Source: Pleurodeles waltl (Eukaryota; Chordata; Amphibia; Caudata; Salamandridae). From it: a stretch of DNA of 64,000 bases. The position numbers and the translations under genes were made by a program. The stretch's first letter is position 1, and the number at the start of each line of letters is the position of its first letter. The DNA is taken from assembly GCF_031143425.1 (NCBI RefSeq), contig NC_090447.1, positions 137,349,106 to 137,413,105 on the forward strand, given 5' to 3'. A model generated the notes under the pieces. The model saw only the letters and a program-made list of their open reading frames with translations, made no database searches and had not been told where the DNA came from. Shown here one piece after another: positions 44,891 through 56,176 of the stretch.

Positions 44891-45854
44891 TGTAGCAGGG
44901 TCGACATTGCCCGCTCCACACCAGTGCCCCAGAGGACAAAGAACGGTACTCTGGGGGCACCTTACAGATCGCGGATGGGATGTCAGCTGACATTAACCGC
45001 GAAGTAAAAGAAAGCCAGAGGAGCATGGTCGGTTCAGCGTTCTGCACGGAGAAGGAGGTGGTGAAGGCGATTGCCGAACGAGAGAAACAGGAGAGGCAAT
45101 ATCCAGGGAGACAAGGATGACTGAGACGCCAACCCGACCATCACGAACTGAACCTGTGACCAGCATCAGTCGGACAAACACCAGAGCCAGCCACGTCCAC
45201 TTGTGCTTGTGGAATCCCACCGGGTACCACTAATCTTAGATTTATTAGTATTCGTATTTTGTTTTTAGTTTAGGTTAAAATCACTCACTTGTCTAAAGAC
45301 ACTCATCACACACGGAACGGGCTGCATGAGGTAGGGAGCTCGGGAAAACAGTGGACTCTTACAGACGCTTCTCAGTTGAAAGCCGGGTGTTGACTGTTCA
45401 CCCGAACACTGACCTTCTCACAAAAACACCCTTTCATTCGGAGATAAGGACTGTCTTTGGAAGGGGATCCTTACGCGAGTCTGGGTGTATCCCTTCACTC
45501 CCTACCCCTTCAATAATAACGAGGGCAAAGACAAATATACTTACCTGTATATCCCGTTTTCTGTTTTCTTTTGGGGTCCCATGACAGAGAGGCGTCCCAA
45601 CCACGATCCTCTGCAAACAAAAGGAGAAAGAAAACCATTAAAGAAATAATCCAATCAGAGAACGACAAAGCCGGAAAAGAGGACTGAGAGACAGGAAGAA
45701 AGAAAAGGAGAAAGCGACTCCAAGAAGAAGAAATAATGGACATTTACTGAGCCTACCATTATAACCACACAGACAAAGGGAAAATAAATAAATAATATAA
45801 TCACCTACCATGTGAGTTGGCATATTCCATTATTATAGAAGCCTGCCCCCTACA
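44891..45854 (+). repeat. 3' LTR of Gmr1-like element
   Basis: 964 bp, TGTAGCAGGG...CCTACA, aligned with the 5' LTR along its length; about 20 bp shorter through small deletions. Followed by ATCAT, the near-copy of the left flank GTCAT. Confidence 0.9.
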
Positions 45855-47060
45855 ATCATGTTTTGTTAATGCACATGCAAAGTCACTCTTGTGTACATGC
45901 CTTTTCTGAATTGAGGAATGTTTTCTGCTTTGTCTTACAGCTTATCTCTGGCAATCACAGATTTGCATAGTTCCATTTTGGCTCCTCATCCTTGGCAAGT
46001 GTCAGAATCAGATAGGAATTGCATTCAGACATGAGAAGTGGACATGGCTGGAACCAGGTACTAATTGCCATGAGTATGTGGAGTGTGACTAATGTTGCCA
46101 GACTCTCAGGACAGTGGGGTGGGATTCTGTTTTCCGAACAATATGACCTGTAAGGTACTGGAGGTGGTAAGATGGTGTCATTTGTGTGTCCATGTGTGCC
46201 TGACATGTGTAAATGTAGAACAATAGCCTCTACCATCACAATGGTTTCTGTTATATGTAATCTACCTTGAACCTAGCTGTCAGTGTGTTCCTACTTTGCA
46301 GACCAATGTGCATGTCTCTCTGGACTGACTTTGGTGAGTGGCAAGCCTACAGGTATGTGACCAATGTAAGTGAAAAGCCCCTGGACTGTGAATATAATTA
46401 CATATATCTGTCTGTACCATGGGGTATGGATAGTGGGAAGCTAAGGTATGGGTTGAAGTTAAGGCTTCATCAGGTGGTACAAAGGACCAATCTGTATGCC
46501 TCCTGACTTGTAGGAAGAGTGACATGTCCCTAAATTCTGTATCCTCTGGTTTTGCAGTGTCTGACACTTTAGTAAACATCCTGATTTTACTTTCAGTTAT
46601 ACTCTATGTGCTGTTTGCATTTCTAACAATAAATGCGTGTAGATGTGGTATACATCTGTTTTTGAATCTGTCCACGTTACAATCCTAATGTAATGAGTCT
46701 CCTGTTGGTAGAATCCATGTGTGATGTCTATATCAACAGTTGTACAATACAGAGGGACATATTGATATTAGAGTTGGCACGCATAACAGTTGTACATGGT
46801 TGATATATGACACATACACAGGACCTGTGTTTTAGTGTAAGTTATTGTGGACAGTAAAACAATATGTGTGACTAGAAACTTAAATACACACACAATAAAC
46901 AGTGAAGGGTTAAGTAATGGTGGCAGGGAACATGAGGCTAGCTGCAAAACCATTAGGATATACAAATCCAGTGTTCTTGCACCATGGGAAAATGGAGATT
47001 GGATTCAGAACAGTCAACAAGGTGTAACTATGCACACAAGGGAAATAAGTAAGGAGAGGT
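45855..47060. other. HbB spacer between transposase and Myb-1
   Basis: Continuation of HbB after the retrotransposon. AT-balanced, with short frames on both strands and no recognised domain. It corresponds to the space occupied in HbA by 23,145-26,438. Confidence 0.45.
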
Positions 47061-48881
47061 TTACTTCCTGGCAGTGGGTTTGGTCTTGGCATCTGCTTCT
47101 ACTGGATGTCTGGGTGGATGTCCATGTATGTGGGGGGGTTCCTCTGCTACAGAGGGTGGGGTGTCTGAGGCATCTCCTTACCCTGGCAGGGCCTCAATTC
47201 TACTAGCAGACGGAGATGTTGAAGGGTCTGAAGAGTTATTATTAGTGGAAGAGGCCTGATGTTGTGTTGCAGACCTACTCTGGGTAATGTTGATGTCCCT
47301 CAGCAACCCAGCAATAGAAGCCAGTATGGCATTTTGTGCCTGCCGCTGCTGCATGACTTCCAGGTGGTTGTCCCTCTGCAGCTATTGGATTTCCCCCATC
47401 ATGGTGATTCCTGGCCCATCATGCCTTTGGGAATTCTGGTGGGCTCCCAAGAGTTGGTAGATGGATTCCTGGTCAGTTGGGTCCCTTGGAGCCCTCGTCC
47501 TCTGGCCTACAGGATCCCTCCCACATACACTACCCCCACATGCCTGTGCCAATGGCACAGTGTGCCCACTCCCAGTGATGGCAGGACCATCATTGTCAGG
47601 GGTGAAAAGAGGGGACGCAGGTACCTATACAGTGGGGCACACAACGGATGAGACAGTCCTTAGTACATATGTTTGGGGGTGAATGGTTGCCTGTGATGTA
47701 AAAGCAACAGGGCTGAGTGGAGTCAATGTGGGCAGGGTGAGGCTGGCAGTAGTTGACTAACCAGGTGTCCCTGATGGTCAAACTTTGTCTTAAGTGTCCA
47801 CACATCCAGGGGTGTTGTCTTCATTTGGGCCTTCTTCCAGAGGGGTAGTCACTGTCTCTGGGATCCTGTCCATGATGACATTGGCAAGATTACCTGTATG
47901 AGAAGTGGAACACGGAGTCGCTGTTACATTTAGGGTATAATTGATGTTGTTTGAGATGCAGACAGTGTCTTCACATGATCCCCAGAAATGACAATGACAG
48001 CTGCTGCACAATCTTGCTTTGAACAACATGAGACTCTGTAATTTGAATACCATACACCATGCTTGATGCTGTTAGACGATGTTGGAAGTGATTGGACTAC
48101 TGATACAATCATATGCTGTCTGATGATTGACATGGGAGTTCATCTTTGTTGCCTACTGAAGTGTCTGACATGATACATGGCACAAAAAGAGGTATACAAT
48201 GCACAATAGTGTCAGAGTAGTGACACAGTATGGGAGTAAGCAATAGACATTGACCTGTAACTGGATGTACTGCATGTGGATCCACTTTGGCATCTAGATT
48301 TTCACCCCATGTTGGTACATTTCAATCTTAGGAATCTTTATTTTAAGGCTCATTGTGTTCGGGCACTCAGCTATAGCTGTGTTTTGCTAGTGATGGTAGT
48401 GGGCCATTGCATTGCTGTACCTCACTGGTGTCAACAACCAAGGTCAGTTTGGATAGCTTGTGTCACCTATATGCAAATAGGTAGAAAAATGCAAACATAT
48501 ATCGAGGACATACACAATTGTGGTAGCAATAGAAAAACTTTGCAAACACACATGTCAAATTCTCCTCCCAAGATGTGCAAGCAGGGGCAAGAGATGGGGG
48601 TCCACAGCCAGTCTTGAGTACCGCCAGCTGGTTCCTGGATGCAATGGAATGTACCTTCCCCCAGAGGACATGCCACCTCTTCCTGATGTCCTCCCTTGTG
48701 CCTGGATAGCTGCCTACAGAATTGATGCTGTCAACTATTGGTTGCCACAGCTCAATTTTCCTGGCAATTGATGTTTGCTGCACTTGTGCTGCGAACAGGT
48801 CTGGCTCTACCTGACAATTTCGTCTACCATGACCCTCAACTCATCATCTGTGAAACGTGGGTGTTTTTTTTGTGGGGACAT
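47061..48881 (-). pseudogene. Harbinger Myb-1, HbB copy
   Basis: Exon 1 on minus from 48,881 reads MSPQKKHPRFTDDELRVMVD, and after a 1-bp loss near 48,818 continues VEPDLFAAQVQQTSIARKIE and EDIRKRWHVLWGKVHSIASR, residue for residue the frame of HbA Myb-1 (PRRHPRFSEEELMVMVEE, RADIRKRWNDLWGKV). It then breaks at about 48,567, where a transposase fragment replaces the rest of the exon. The C-terminal part lies at about 47,600-47,061: DPTDQESIYQLLGAHQNSQR, then HLEVMQQRQAQNAILASIAG (helical, with a stop just before) and a Lys/Arg tail. Together these show a Myb/SANT-like DNA-binding protein with a C-terminal coiled coil, inactivated. Confidence 0.75.
48427..48567 (-). pseudogene. Second HbB-type transposase fragment (intron plus start of exon 2) inside Myb-1
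   Basis: Read on minus, the sequence follows 39,150-39,295 closely: TTTGACATGTGTGTTTGC, CATGTCCTCGATATATG-like text (here TATGTCCTCGATATATG), TTTTTCTACCTATTTGC, then GCTATCCAAACTGACC and GTTGTTGACACCAGTGAG. Here the splice acceptor is intact (ATATAG-GTGACA), whereas the HbB transposase copy has lost it. It is therefore a separate copy of the transposase intron and exon 2 start, joined into Myb-1. Confidence 0.75.
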
Positions 48882-49484
48882 AGTAGTAGTGGTGAAGACG
48901 GTGTGGTAGTGTTCAAATAAAAAGCTGGAGAAATAGGTAACTGGTGAGGTGTAGGAGCTGTGATGTGAGTGGGTGACGGTAGTTGTGGATTGTGTGTGGT
49001 AGTAAAATGTGAGTTGTGCATACTATCCAGGTGTGTGATGGATGCGTAGTGAAATGTGAAAGGATGCCTATTCTTGCTTTTTGTATCCTTCAATAATATT
49101 GGTTGTCTGTGGATGTATATGGTGTTCTCTTTGAAAAGGATTGTAGGATGTGTAGGGGTGTGTTTTAAAGTGCAGTGTATAAGCCTGTCGGGTTTGTGGA
49201 TGTGTGTCAGCTGTGGGGTCTTCAAACTATTCATTGTGGTGTTGTGTTCAGTGTGATGTGAGTTGAGACCTCCGCAGTTCGTACTGCCAATGGTTTTCTG
49301 CCATGGAAGACCACTGTCATGATTTGTGGATCGTAATATGATAGGAAGGTTTTTGTTGGGCTGGCGGTGCTGGTGGTGGGACCACCCTTTTTCCATTCTC
49401 CAATATCCTGACAGTTGAAATAATGTGGCTGTTGGTTGGCGCATTTCACAGTGTGACTCTTAATGCGGCAGTCGGATTACAGCC

Positions 49485-49555
49485 AACATGACAGTCTTTT
49501 GGTGGCCGCCACCGCAGCAGTGTTACCGACAGACCGCCAAATTCGTAATGAGGCC
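49485..49555 (-). repeat. Right terminal region of HbB
   Basis: Ends GACCGCCAAATTCGTAATGAGGCC. Read inward it corresponds to the ends of the MITEs at 20,299 and 53,968 and the left end of HbA. The 70 bp inside holds CCGCCACCGCAGCAG-type repeats common to this family. Confidence 0.75.
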
Positions 49556-49569
49556 TAGAGTGTGATTTC

Positions 49570-49941
49570 TTATATGTCTGCATTGCTTTTATATGTTCCT
49601 GTATTTGCTACTAAGTACATCATTTTTATCCTTTGGCAAATATTTGAATATACAAAATAGGTGTGAGGATATAGAGTCATTAAAGATTTAAACTTCATCT
49701 CTATTTCAGTTCCTTCACCAGTGAGGTGACCAATATCATTGCCTCCAAAATGAATAATTATAAAACATGGAAGCTCACAATTAGTATGAGATAAAATGAG
49801 AGGTAGGATGTTATTCCATCTTAAGCCTCTTTCAGCCTTCCATGTGATCTCAACATTTGCCTTACCTAAATTTTGCTCACTTCCTCTCTTCTTGGTATAC
49901 TCTCTAGCCCAAAAGATGTAACTCTGTCCAATTATCCACAC
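49570..49941 (-). pseudogene. SGNH-hydrolase-like domain relic from a transposable element
   Basis: The 123-codon minus frame starts WIIGQSYIFWAREYTKKRG and has IIIHFGGNDIGHLTGEG and FVYSNICQRI in the middle. This is the block order of the SGNH family: block I (G-S, here GQSYIFW) and block III (GGND). Similar 'WIIGHSYI-WA ... LHLGGNDL ... VWS-I-PR' sequences are common in amphibian and fish genomes, where they accompany mobile elements, probably tyrosine-recombinase ones (family knowledge, not shown here). The active-site Ser remains, but the C-terminal DxxH block is not seen and no partner ORF is found, so it is taken as a fragment. Intrinsic function in the element is unknown. Confidence 0.6.
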
Positions 49942-52900
49942 ACAAACTATTTTACTTTCAACAAATCAAAAAAAACCTTCAAGAAACACTGACTCAATGT
50001 AGTAAAGTAAAACATGGATGTACTGGGCTACAGTACTTACCAATGACATTGTATGTAACATATTATACTTATGAAAGAATCAAGCTGATTGGTTAAATCC
50101 GAGATTGGGCTGGTAAGACAACCCAAATACTACTAGAGAAGTGCATTGATTGCTTAAAAGGCTAGACTGTATACTTTGAAAATAGCGTACTTCAGTGAAC
50201 TTTAAGGTCATAGGACCATGTGAACCAATAGACTATAGTATTAGAAGGTTAACCTACCAATTATGTGTTATGTACTTGGTGAATTGCTTAAAACTGATGT
50301 GAAAGACATGCTAACTTTAATCACTTGAGAAAATATGCCAATAGTGTGCTTTGTTATAAATACCATTTGGAAATTACAGAAATTGTTGTTGCATTACAAT
50401 TATGATTAGGCTGCAAACATAGCCCAATACTATTAGAAGTATGCAACACTGGTTGAATGGCTATACAGGAACTCTACTTTAACTAAAGCTTGGAGATACA
50501 CCTATCTATTTGATGGTGTTGTCTTGTTAGAAAATGAATAATACCATTTACGCATCTGGAAGGTTAATACAAATAAAGTGTCATAATAGTTTTCAAAAAA
50601 TTTTGTTAGATGTATTGATAATGTGTTAGTTATTCTTCATAGTAAATATTACTAATAGTACAGTAGTTTTTTTGTATTTTTATATCCAGGAATAGCTCCA
50701 ATACCACAATGCCTGCAAAATATTACTGGAAAAAATGAAAATGTACTCTGACTAATACTAGAGATCACGTACCAACATCTGTAAAAGGACAAAATGGTCG
50801 ATCAAAAAAAAAAAATGGCAAGAGTATTACTGTATATTTGCAATGTGAGAAAGGAGTTTGCTCTGATAAGATGCTTGTGCATGTAAAACACATTTCCACA
50901 ATTAATAATTGGTCTAGAGAACACAAGAACAAAAAGAAACAAGTGAATTATTCTCTGTTGTACACTCATATAAAGAGGGAAATCACTAGAAATATTGTAT
51001 CACTAACAGTATAAAAACATACTGTGACCAATTTTCCCTCTTGTGCAGACAAAATGTCTCCAGCAATGGCATCAGGGCTCGAGCTTTAGATCGTACCATT
51101 GAATCAATGGAAGCTTGTATTTCACCCAGATCAAATAAGCTAATATTATATGACTGGGTGAGCACAAGTGGGGCTGGCTGCACTCTGGGCTGACTATCAT
51201 CACAATAAAGAGAGTTAAAATTATGTTACCAGTCAGATACCGAGATGTGATTTTTGGGTGGAGAAGCCACCTTTCGTCCTCCACTCTCAAACAAAAAACA
51301 ACAATGTTTAGTGTTTTTACAATCACAAGCTTCCTTGATAAGCCACCATCTCATTTCTTCCCATTTCCGCTTTGCCTTAATCTGTGCTTGTTTGTAGGAC
51401 CTACACTCACGATTGAACTACCGATTACCCTCCCTATGATTCACTCTAGAGCTAGACACAGGAACAGACACAACGAATTGCGACGCAAGCCACTCACAAA
51501 AAACCTGAATGGGTGGTTTGAACTGCAATAAACACCAGAACCTTCTCATAGAGAGTGGCAAACCCCCAACTATAACTAAGATGAAAAATATATATCTCAA
51601 CCCTCACAGAACCTCCAAGCAAGGACGCCGACACAGGGTGGTTTTGGTGGGATTTTATTAAAGTGCTCTTGTGCTCCTGTCTTGATGTTTTTCGGCTGTG
51701 TTACAGACTTGCTCACAACACAGAGGCACCTTTTTCATTTTCCTTACAGAGTGCAAGTTACATAGGCATAGACAACAGACTTTCATTTTGAGCAGCCAAT
51801 GGACGCTGAAATTTACTTAGGTGTGCTGATATAAATGTACAATAATACATAATTTAAAGTTCAGTCATACTTGTAAACACATATTCCACTGTTCACTACT
51901 GTGCAAAACCCTGCCTTTTTCCAAATGGGCAATTCCAACCCTGTGGGCTATACACTCACACTGCTGCATGCATTATCCTCATATCTTAACTTCTTCATAA
52001 CTGGTGCCAAAGTGGGCAAACTATTCTAAAATGCGCACTTTGAGGTACATCTCAATTAAAGAGGCCCTACTTATGGCTATTCCCCATTCAGTTTCTGCCT
52101 AGGATTTATGTTTCTTCAAATCTGTCTTTCAATTTCTAACCCAATATTGTCTGCCCCTCACCCCTCTTTACCTCATCTAAAGTGCTCAGTGCTAAAATAA
52201 TTTTAAAATTATTAATTAAAACCTTATTTCTTATGCCTCTTACTCATCTTAAGGAAAGGGAAAGAGTTATTCTGAATACAGACATGTTCCTTTTATTTCA
52301 TTCTTCCAGGTGGGTATGCAGGTCCTCCTCAGTGTTAAATCCCCCGGGGCATTTTGTGTTGCGCTCTACTATGTAGCGGGGTACTAATTGCCCGAGCCTT
52401 CTCTCCCTATTCCCACCTCTAATATTTCTTGGTACAGAGCCACAACATAATATGCTAGACCTCCCTTTTTGCTATTTAGATGTTTCCTGAAGTGGTGAGC
52501 CACTGGAAATGTTCTATCTTCTTACTAATGGCCCTTGAATGCTGTAAAACCCTTTTGAATACAAGGAGAGTTGTACTTCCCACATACAACAGCCTACAGA
52601 TGAATTTTAAGACATAAATAGCAAATCCAGGTTTGCAATTGAAACGTCCTCTAATCTGTTTTTCCTTTGTGAAATTTTAAGCTCAAACTCATTTATATTC
52701 ACTCCATACTCCATCCTTCAAATTAATATATCTTGCGTACCTCCATATCTCCATACCCAGTGTATTCAACTCAGTTGCCACACTACATCACCTATAACTC
52801 ACACCTTCTCCATGCATTGAGTATGCCCGTTCATGTTATATCACATATACCAACTAAAAGAATAGTATTTACAAAAATAGTTATGACTTTTTTTTTGAGT

Positions 52901-53016
52901 ATGTACTACATGATAGAGTAGCGAGTTAATGTAGTTTTGCTCCCGAGTTCAATACAATGGGTATGGAAATGCAAGACTGATAATAATTTGAGGGTGTTGC
53001 ATAAATTGTACATTAA
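49942..53016. other. Unannotated AT-rich stretch
   Basis: About 3 kb with A/T-rich sequence and short frames only. The part adjoining 49,941 may still belong to the element with the SGNH domain. 51,640-51,740 has a T/G-rich run with no clear match. I found no inverted repeats, LTR pair or RT motif. Confidence 0.4.
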
Positions 53017-53968
53017 GGGGGATCATTACGACCCCTGCGGTAGGTGGTAATATGGCGGTAAGTACCGCCAACAGGCTGGCGGTACCTACTGCCATATTAT
53101 TACATTGGTGGGTTGGCTGAAGCCAACCCGCCTTTGTACCACTCCGCTCGCCATGGTGGTAACAGCCGCCGGGCTGGAGATATCTCTCTCCAGCCCGGCG
53201 GCTGTCATTGTTCCGCCTGCGGGATTATGACCCCACCTACCGCCATGGTTTTCGTTGCTTTCTTAATGCCACGAAAACCATGGCGGTAGGCACTATCAGT
53301 GACAGGGAATTCTTTCCCTGTCACTGATAGGGGTCTCCCCCCTCCCTCTCCAGTTAGCCCCCTACACCCCACTTACCTTTCCAAAGCTCTCACGCCCCCT
53401 TCACATACACACACACATACAAACACCCATTCCCACATGCATCCACGCTTGCATACTTCCATTCACACACAGATCCAAACACACTTTCACGCAGACACGC
53501 ATTCACATAACACAACATACACCCATTCACACCTCCATACATGCACACACGCATTCAACACGCAACACCCCCCGTATCCACGCAGACACAAACATTCACA
53601 CACACACAACACCCCACACCCCCCTCTCCTTTTGGAGACCTGACTTACCTGTGTTGAAGGGGTCCTCCAGCAGGAAACGGGAGGGGGCGCTACTGCCACC
53701 AGCAGCGCCCACCAGCAGAACACTGGCAGGACGTATTAGGGGTCAGAATACGGCTGGCAGTTGTCTACTGGTGTGGCACTGCTGGAGGCAGCAGCGCCAC
53801 CTTACCGCCATCCGCCGGCATGGCCACAGCCGGATTTCCGCCACTCTTGTTGTGGAAGTCCGGCTGTGGTGATAACATGGCGGATGGCTAGTAGCCACGG
53901 CGACGGTCTTTTGGCAGCCATCACCGCAGCGGTAGGTGGTTTTTATCGCCAATCTCTAAATGAGGGCC
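53017..53968. mobile_element. Large GC-rich foldback MITE with TAA target duplication
   Basis: Bounded by TAA at 53,014-53,016 and 53,969-53,971. The left end GGGGGATCATTACGAC is like the MITE at 36,876; the right end read inward GGCCCTCATTTAGAGATTGG is like HbA/HbB. Strong hairpins: TACCGCCAACAGGCTGGCGGTA (about 53,064-53,085), GCCGCCGGGCTGGAGA with its complement (53,167-53,206), AAAACCATGGCGGTAG pair (53,238-53,288) and CTATCAGTGACAGGGA pair (53,292-53,330). A CA-rich tract fills 53,399-53,620. No gene. The 952-bp size and TAA duplication fit a Harbinger MITE, perhaps a mosaic of two related families. Confidence 0.75.
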
Positions 53969-54265
53969 TAAATGTGTTTACAATTTAGAATTTTTGTGTA
54001 GTATAAGTTTAGTTTGTAGTTAAAGGATAACTAAAGTTATATATTTTTATGGATTTGTGTAATTTATAAATTTAAGGTATAAATATATCTGTAGAATTTG
54101 CAATGTCTGTGTATTTCAAATTTGAGTCTGTATAGAATAAATATTAGGCATCCTGACTTCTGAACAGCAGAGAGATTGTCACCAGTTGCCGGGGCAATTT
54201 GCCTCTCTATTGTCTCTTACTCCTGGGATTACCCACCTGTGTACGCATGATTTTGACACAGGAGA

Positions 54266-54780
54266 CAGCTCCCTGTCAAGAATAAAATCTACAGGCTGTC
54301 TGACAAAGTGTTGGCCAGGATCAAAGATTAGATTTCTAAGATGCTGAAGCTGGGGGTGATTGAACCCTCAAGTAGCCCCTAGTTCGGCCCTGTGGTGCTG
54401 GAACCAAAAGCTGTCCCACTATGCATTACACCAGAGCTCAGGTTCTGTATAGATTACAAAGGGTTCAATTCAATCACCAAGACTGAAGTTTATTCCATCC
54501 CTCGGGCTGATGAGTTGATTCATAGGTCAAGGCCTGTTCAGTTTCTGAGTACTTTTGACGTTTTTTCAGGAAAATGGCAGAATGCCCTAACTGAAAGTGC
54601 CAAGGAGAGGGCAGCCTTCTGCACTCCAGAGGGCCACTAACAGATCAGAGTGATGCCCTTTGGTCTTAAGAATGGCCCTGTCACCTTCCAGCAGTTGGTG
54701 AAACAAGTCTTGGCTGGTTTAGAGGCCTTATGTGCTGCTTACTTAGATGGCATAGCTGTCATAATGGGTCTCAATTCAAA
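54266..54780 (+). pseudogene. Second Ty3/Gypsy reverse transcriptase fragment
   Basis: One frame with three stops reads ISKMLKLGVIEPSSSP, FGPVVLEPK, RFCIDYKGFNSITKTEVYSI, PRADELI, FLSTFDVFSGKWQNALTESA, VMPFGLKNGPVTFQQLVKQV and AYLDGIAV. These are consecutive RT blocks of a Gypsy element. The catalytic YLDD is changed to YLDG. The wording (KLGVIEPSSSP, ESAKERAAF) differs from the 43-kb element, so it is another family. No LTRs, integrase or protease are visible nearby. Confidence 0.85.
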
Positions 54781-56176
54781 TGCAAAACTTTCTAGAATTT
54801 CCTGGTCAGAAATAATATTACCTGGAGACATGTGTCTCTGTATCATTCCACTGATAATAAAGCTGTGGAACTCTTTAATTGAGTTTTCATGGGTAGCATT
54901 TGCATGGTTATTAAGAGTTGTAAAAGCTGGGAAACTGGAATCTAGATATAATTGTGAGCTTACTGCAACTTACCTACTCCGACTGTCGAAAATCTGTTTA
55001 AGTTGTTAAGGGGAAGAGGTCCATGCACAAAGGATAACTAGACTTGGTTGAGGAACAGGATATTGAATAATTTGTATTTGGAGGTGGTGGAAGACAATTT
55101 TCAAAAATCTAAAATTTGTCACAAAGAGGATGATGATTTGAGAAATGGGGTGAATGGTTTGGAGATTAATATTTGTGATTGAGTCAGCGTGAAAGTACAG
55201 AGAAGGCAGTGGAAGGGTAACAATAAGTGTAAAAGGCCCTTCCAAGTTGTGGATTTTTACACTAATTTTGCAAAGTTAAGGTGTCGGAACACCTCTAACG
55301 GTGATAATTCTGATGATGTTAGAAGGCAAGCATGTGGCAGAAAGAGTGGCACAAGTTACCTAATGGACTGCGATATAATGGAATCTAGGAATTCTAGGAT
55401 CGTACAGAGTAGAGGGACATCAAACCGCTCTTTGAAAGGTAATCCTGGTACGTCAGATTGTCTGGGCCCAAACATTTTAGGAAACAGTGTAAACAGGAAA
55501 TCTATGATGGAACATGTTGCTTTCTGCAATCACCTTCTACATGATTTCTGTAATTGGGGAAGCGAAGCCCCTGCTTCTGGAGTGTCATAAAGCGAGACTC
55601 CCACATAGTTTCCTATTCCTATACACCACTTGTCATGCGCTTTTCAGCCTTTAACAGAAATTCTAATCTTTGATTTACTGGATGTAAGCAGCAAGTGATT
55701 CTCTTTGCTGCATTTATTTAGCTGCTGCAATGTTGTAGTCAAAACAACTCTTATCATTTGGATAATCTTAAGATTTTCATGCATCTTCCTTTAAGAAGAA
55801 ATTACTCTGCCTTTTGCAAATGCCCCTCAGGATCTACAGAGAGACCAATAAGCATACCTGTTTTTGCCTTCTATATGTCATGATACACTCTGAAATATGG
55901 TGACCTCGGGCAAGCTTTTCTTGCTCTCACAACCCTTTGTAAATTAATTGAATCATTTTAACAAATGTGTAAGAGCTCAGAGAAGGTGTTTAAAGGGTGC
56001 TTCCATTATTTAGAATGGGCCCCTATATGCTATGCAGGAGTTTGGCTTTACTCCTGCAGAGTACATCAAAAGCGTCACATATAATGACTCTATTGCCCCT
56101 TACCCTGCTCCACGCTGCGCCGTATTTTAAATATGGTGCACACATGGTGGCTGTATGGGGGCACTAAGGGGCGCAG
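54781..56176. other. Unrecognised stretch with one longer open frame
   Basis: A 133-codon frame at 55,189-55,590 (plus; start MKVQRRQWKGNNKCKRP, serine/asparagine-rich) has no motif I know. It could extend upstream in-frame, interrupted by stops, to 55,042. It follows the RT scrap, but I cannot link the two. The rest, to 56,016, shows nothing. Confidence 0.3.

Larger units (their letters stand above)
39810..45854 (+). mobile_element. Ty3/Gypsy LTR retrotransposon, Gmr1-like pol order (PR-INT-RT-RH)
   Basis: Both LTRs begin TGTAG and end CTACA. The flanks GTCAT and ATCAT are a 5-bp target duplication with one change. A tRNA-Leu-type primer site and a purine tract adjoin the LTRs. Inside, the domains run gag, protease, integrase, reverse transcriptase, RNase H, and the last coding motif before the purine tract is ADYLSR, with no integrase after it. 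Ordinary Ty3/Gypsy elements have integrase last; integrase before RT in a Ty3/Gypsy element is known from the Gmr1-like group of deuterostomes. All frames have stops or shifts. The LTRs look roughly 90% identical by eye (not computed), so the insertion is not recent. Confidence 0.9.
37774..49555 (-). mobile_element. Harbinger element HbB, inverted relative to HbA, split by a retrotransposon
   Basis: The gene order on plus is Myb-2 (minus), transposase (plus), Myb-1 (minus): the exact mirror of HbA. The right terminus at 49,555, read inward, is GGCCTCATTACGAATTTGGC, followed by GGCGGTC-rich DNA and the block CCATGGCAGAAAACCATTGG shared with HbA. The left end is missing: Myb-2 stops after exon 1 and its intron runs into family A at 37,692. 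The LTR retrotransposon at 39,810-45,854 lies in the space between transposase and Myb-1. All three genes are broken. Confidence 0.75.

Noticed and set aside
48509..49444. Minus-strand 202-aa frame at 48,836-49,444 as a gene
   Set aside because: Thr/His/Pro-rich low complexity in the leader of Myb-1, with the start of Myb-1 at its end in another frame.
53299..53643. His/Thr-rich 114-aa frame
   Set aside because: Produced by a CA-rich tract in the MITE.
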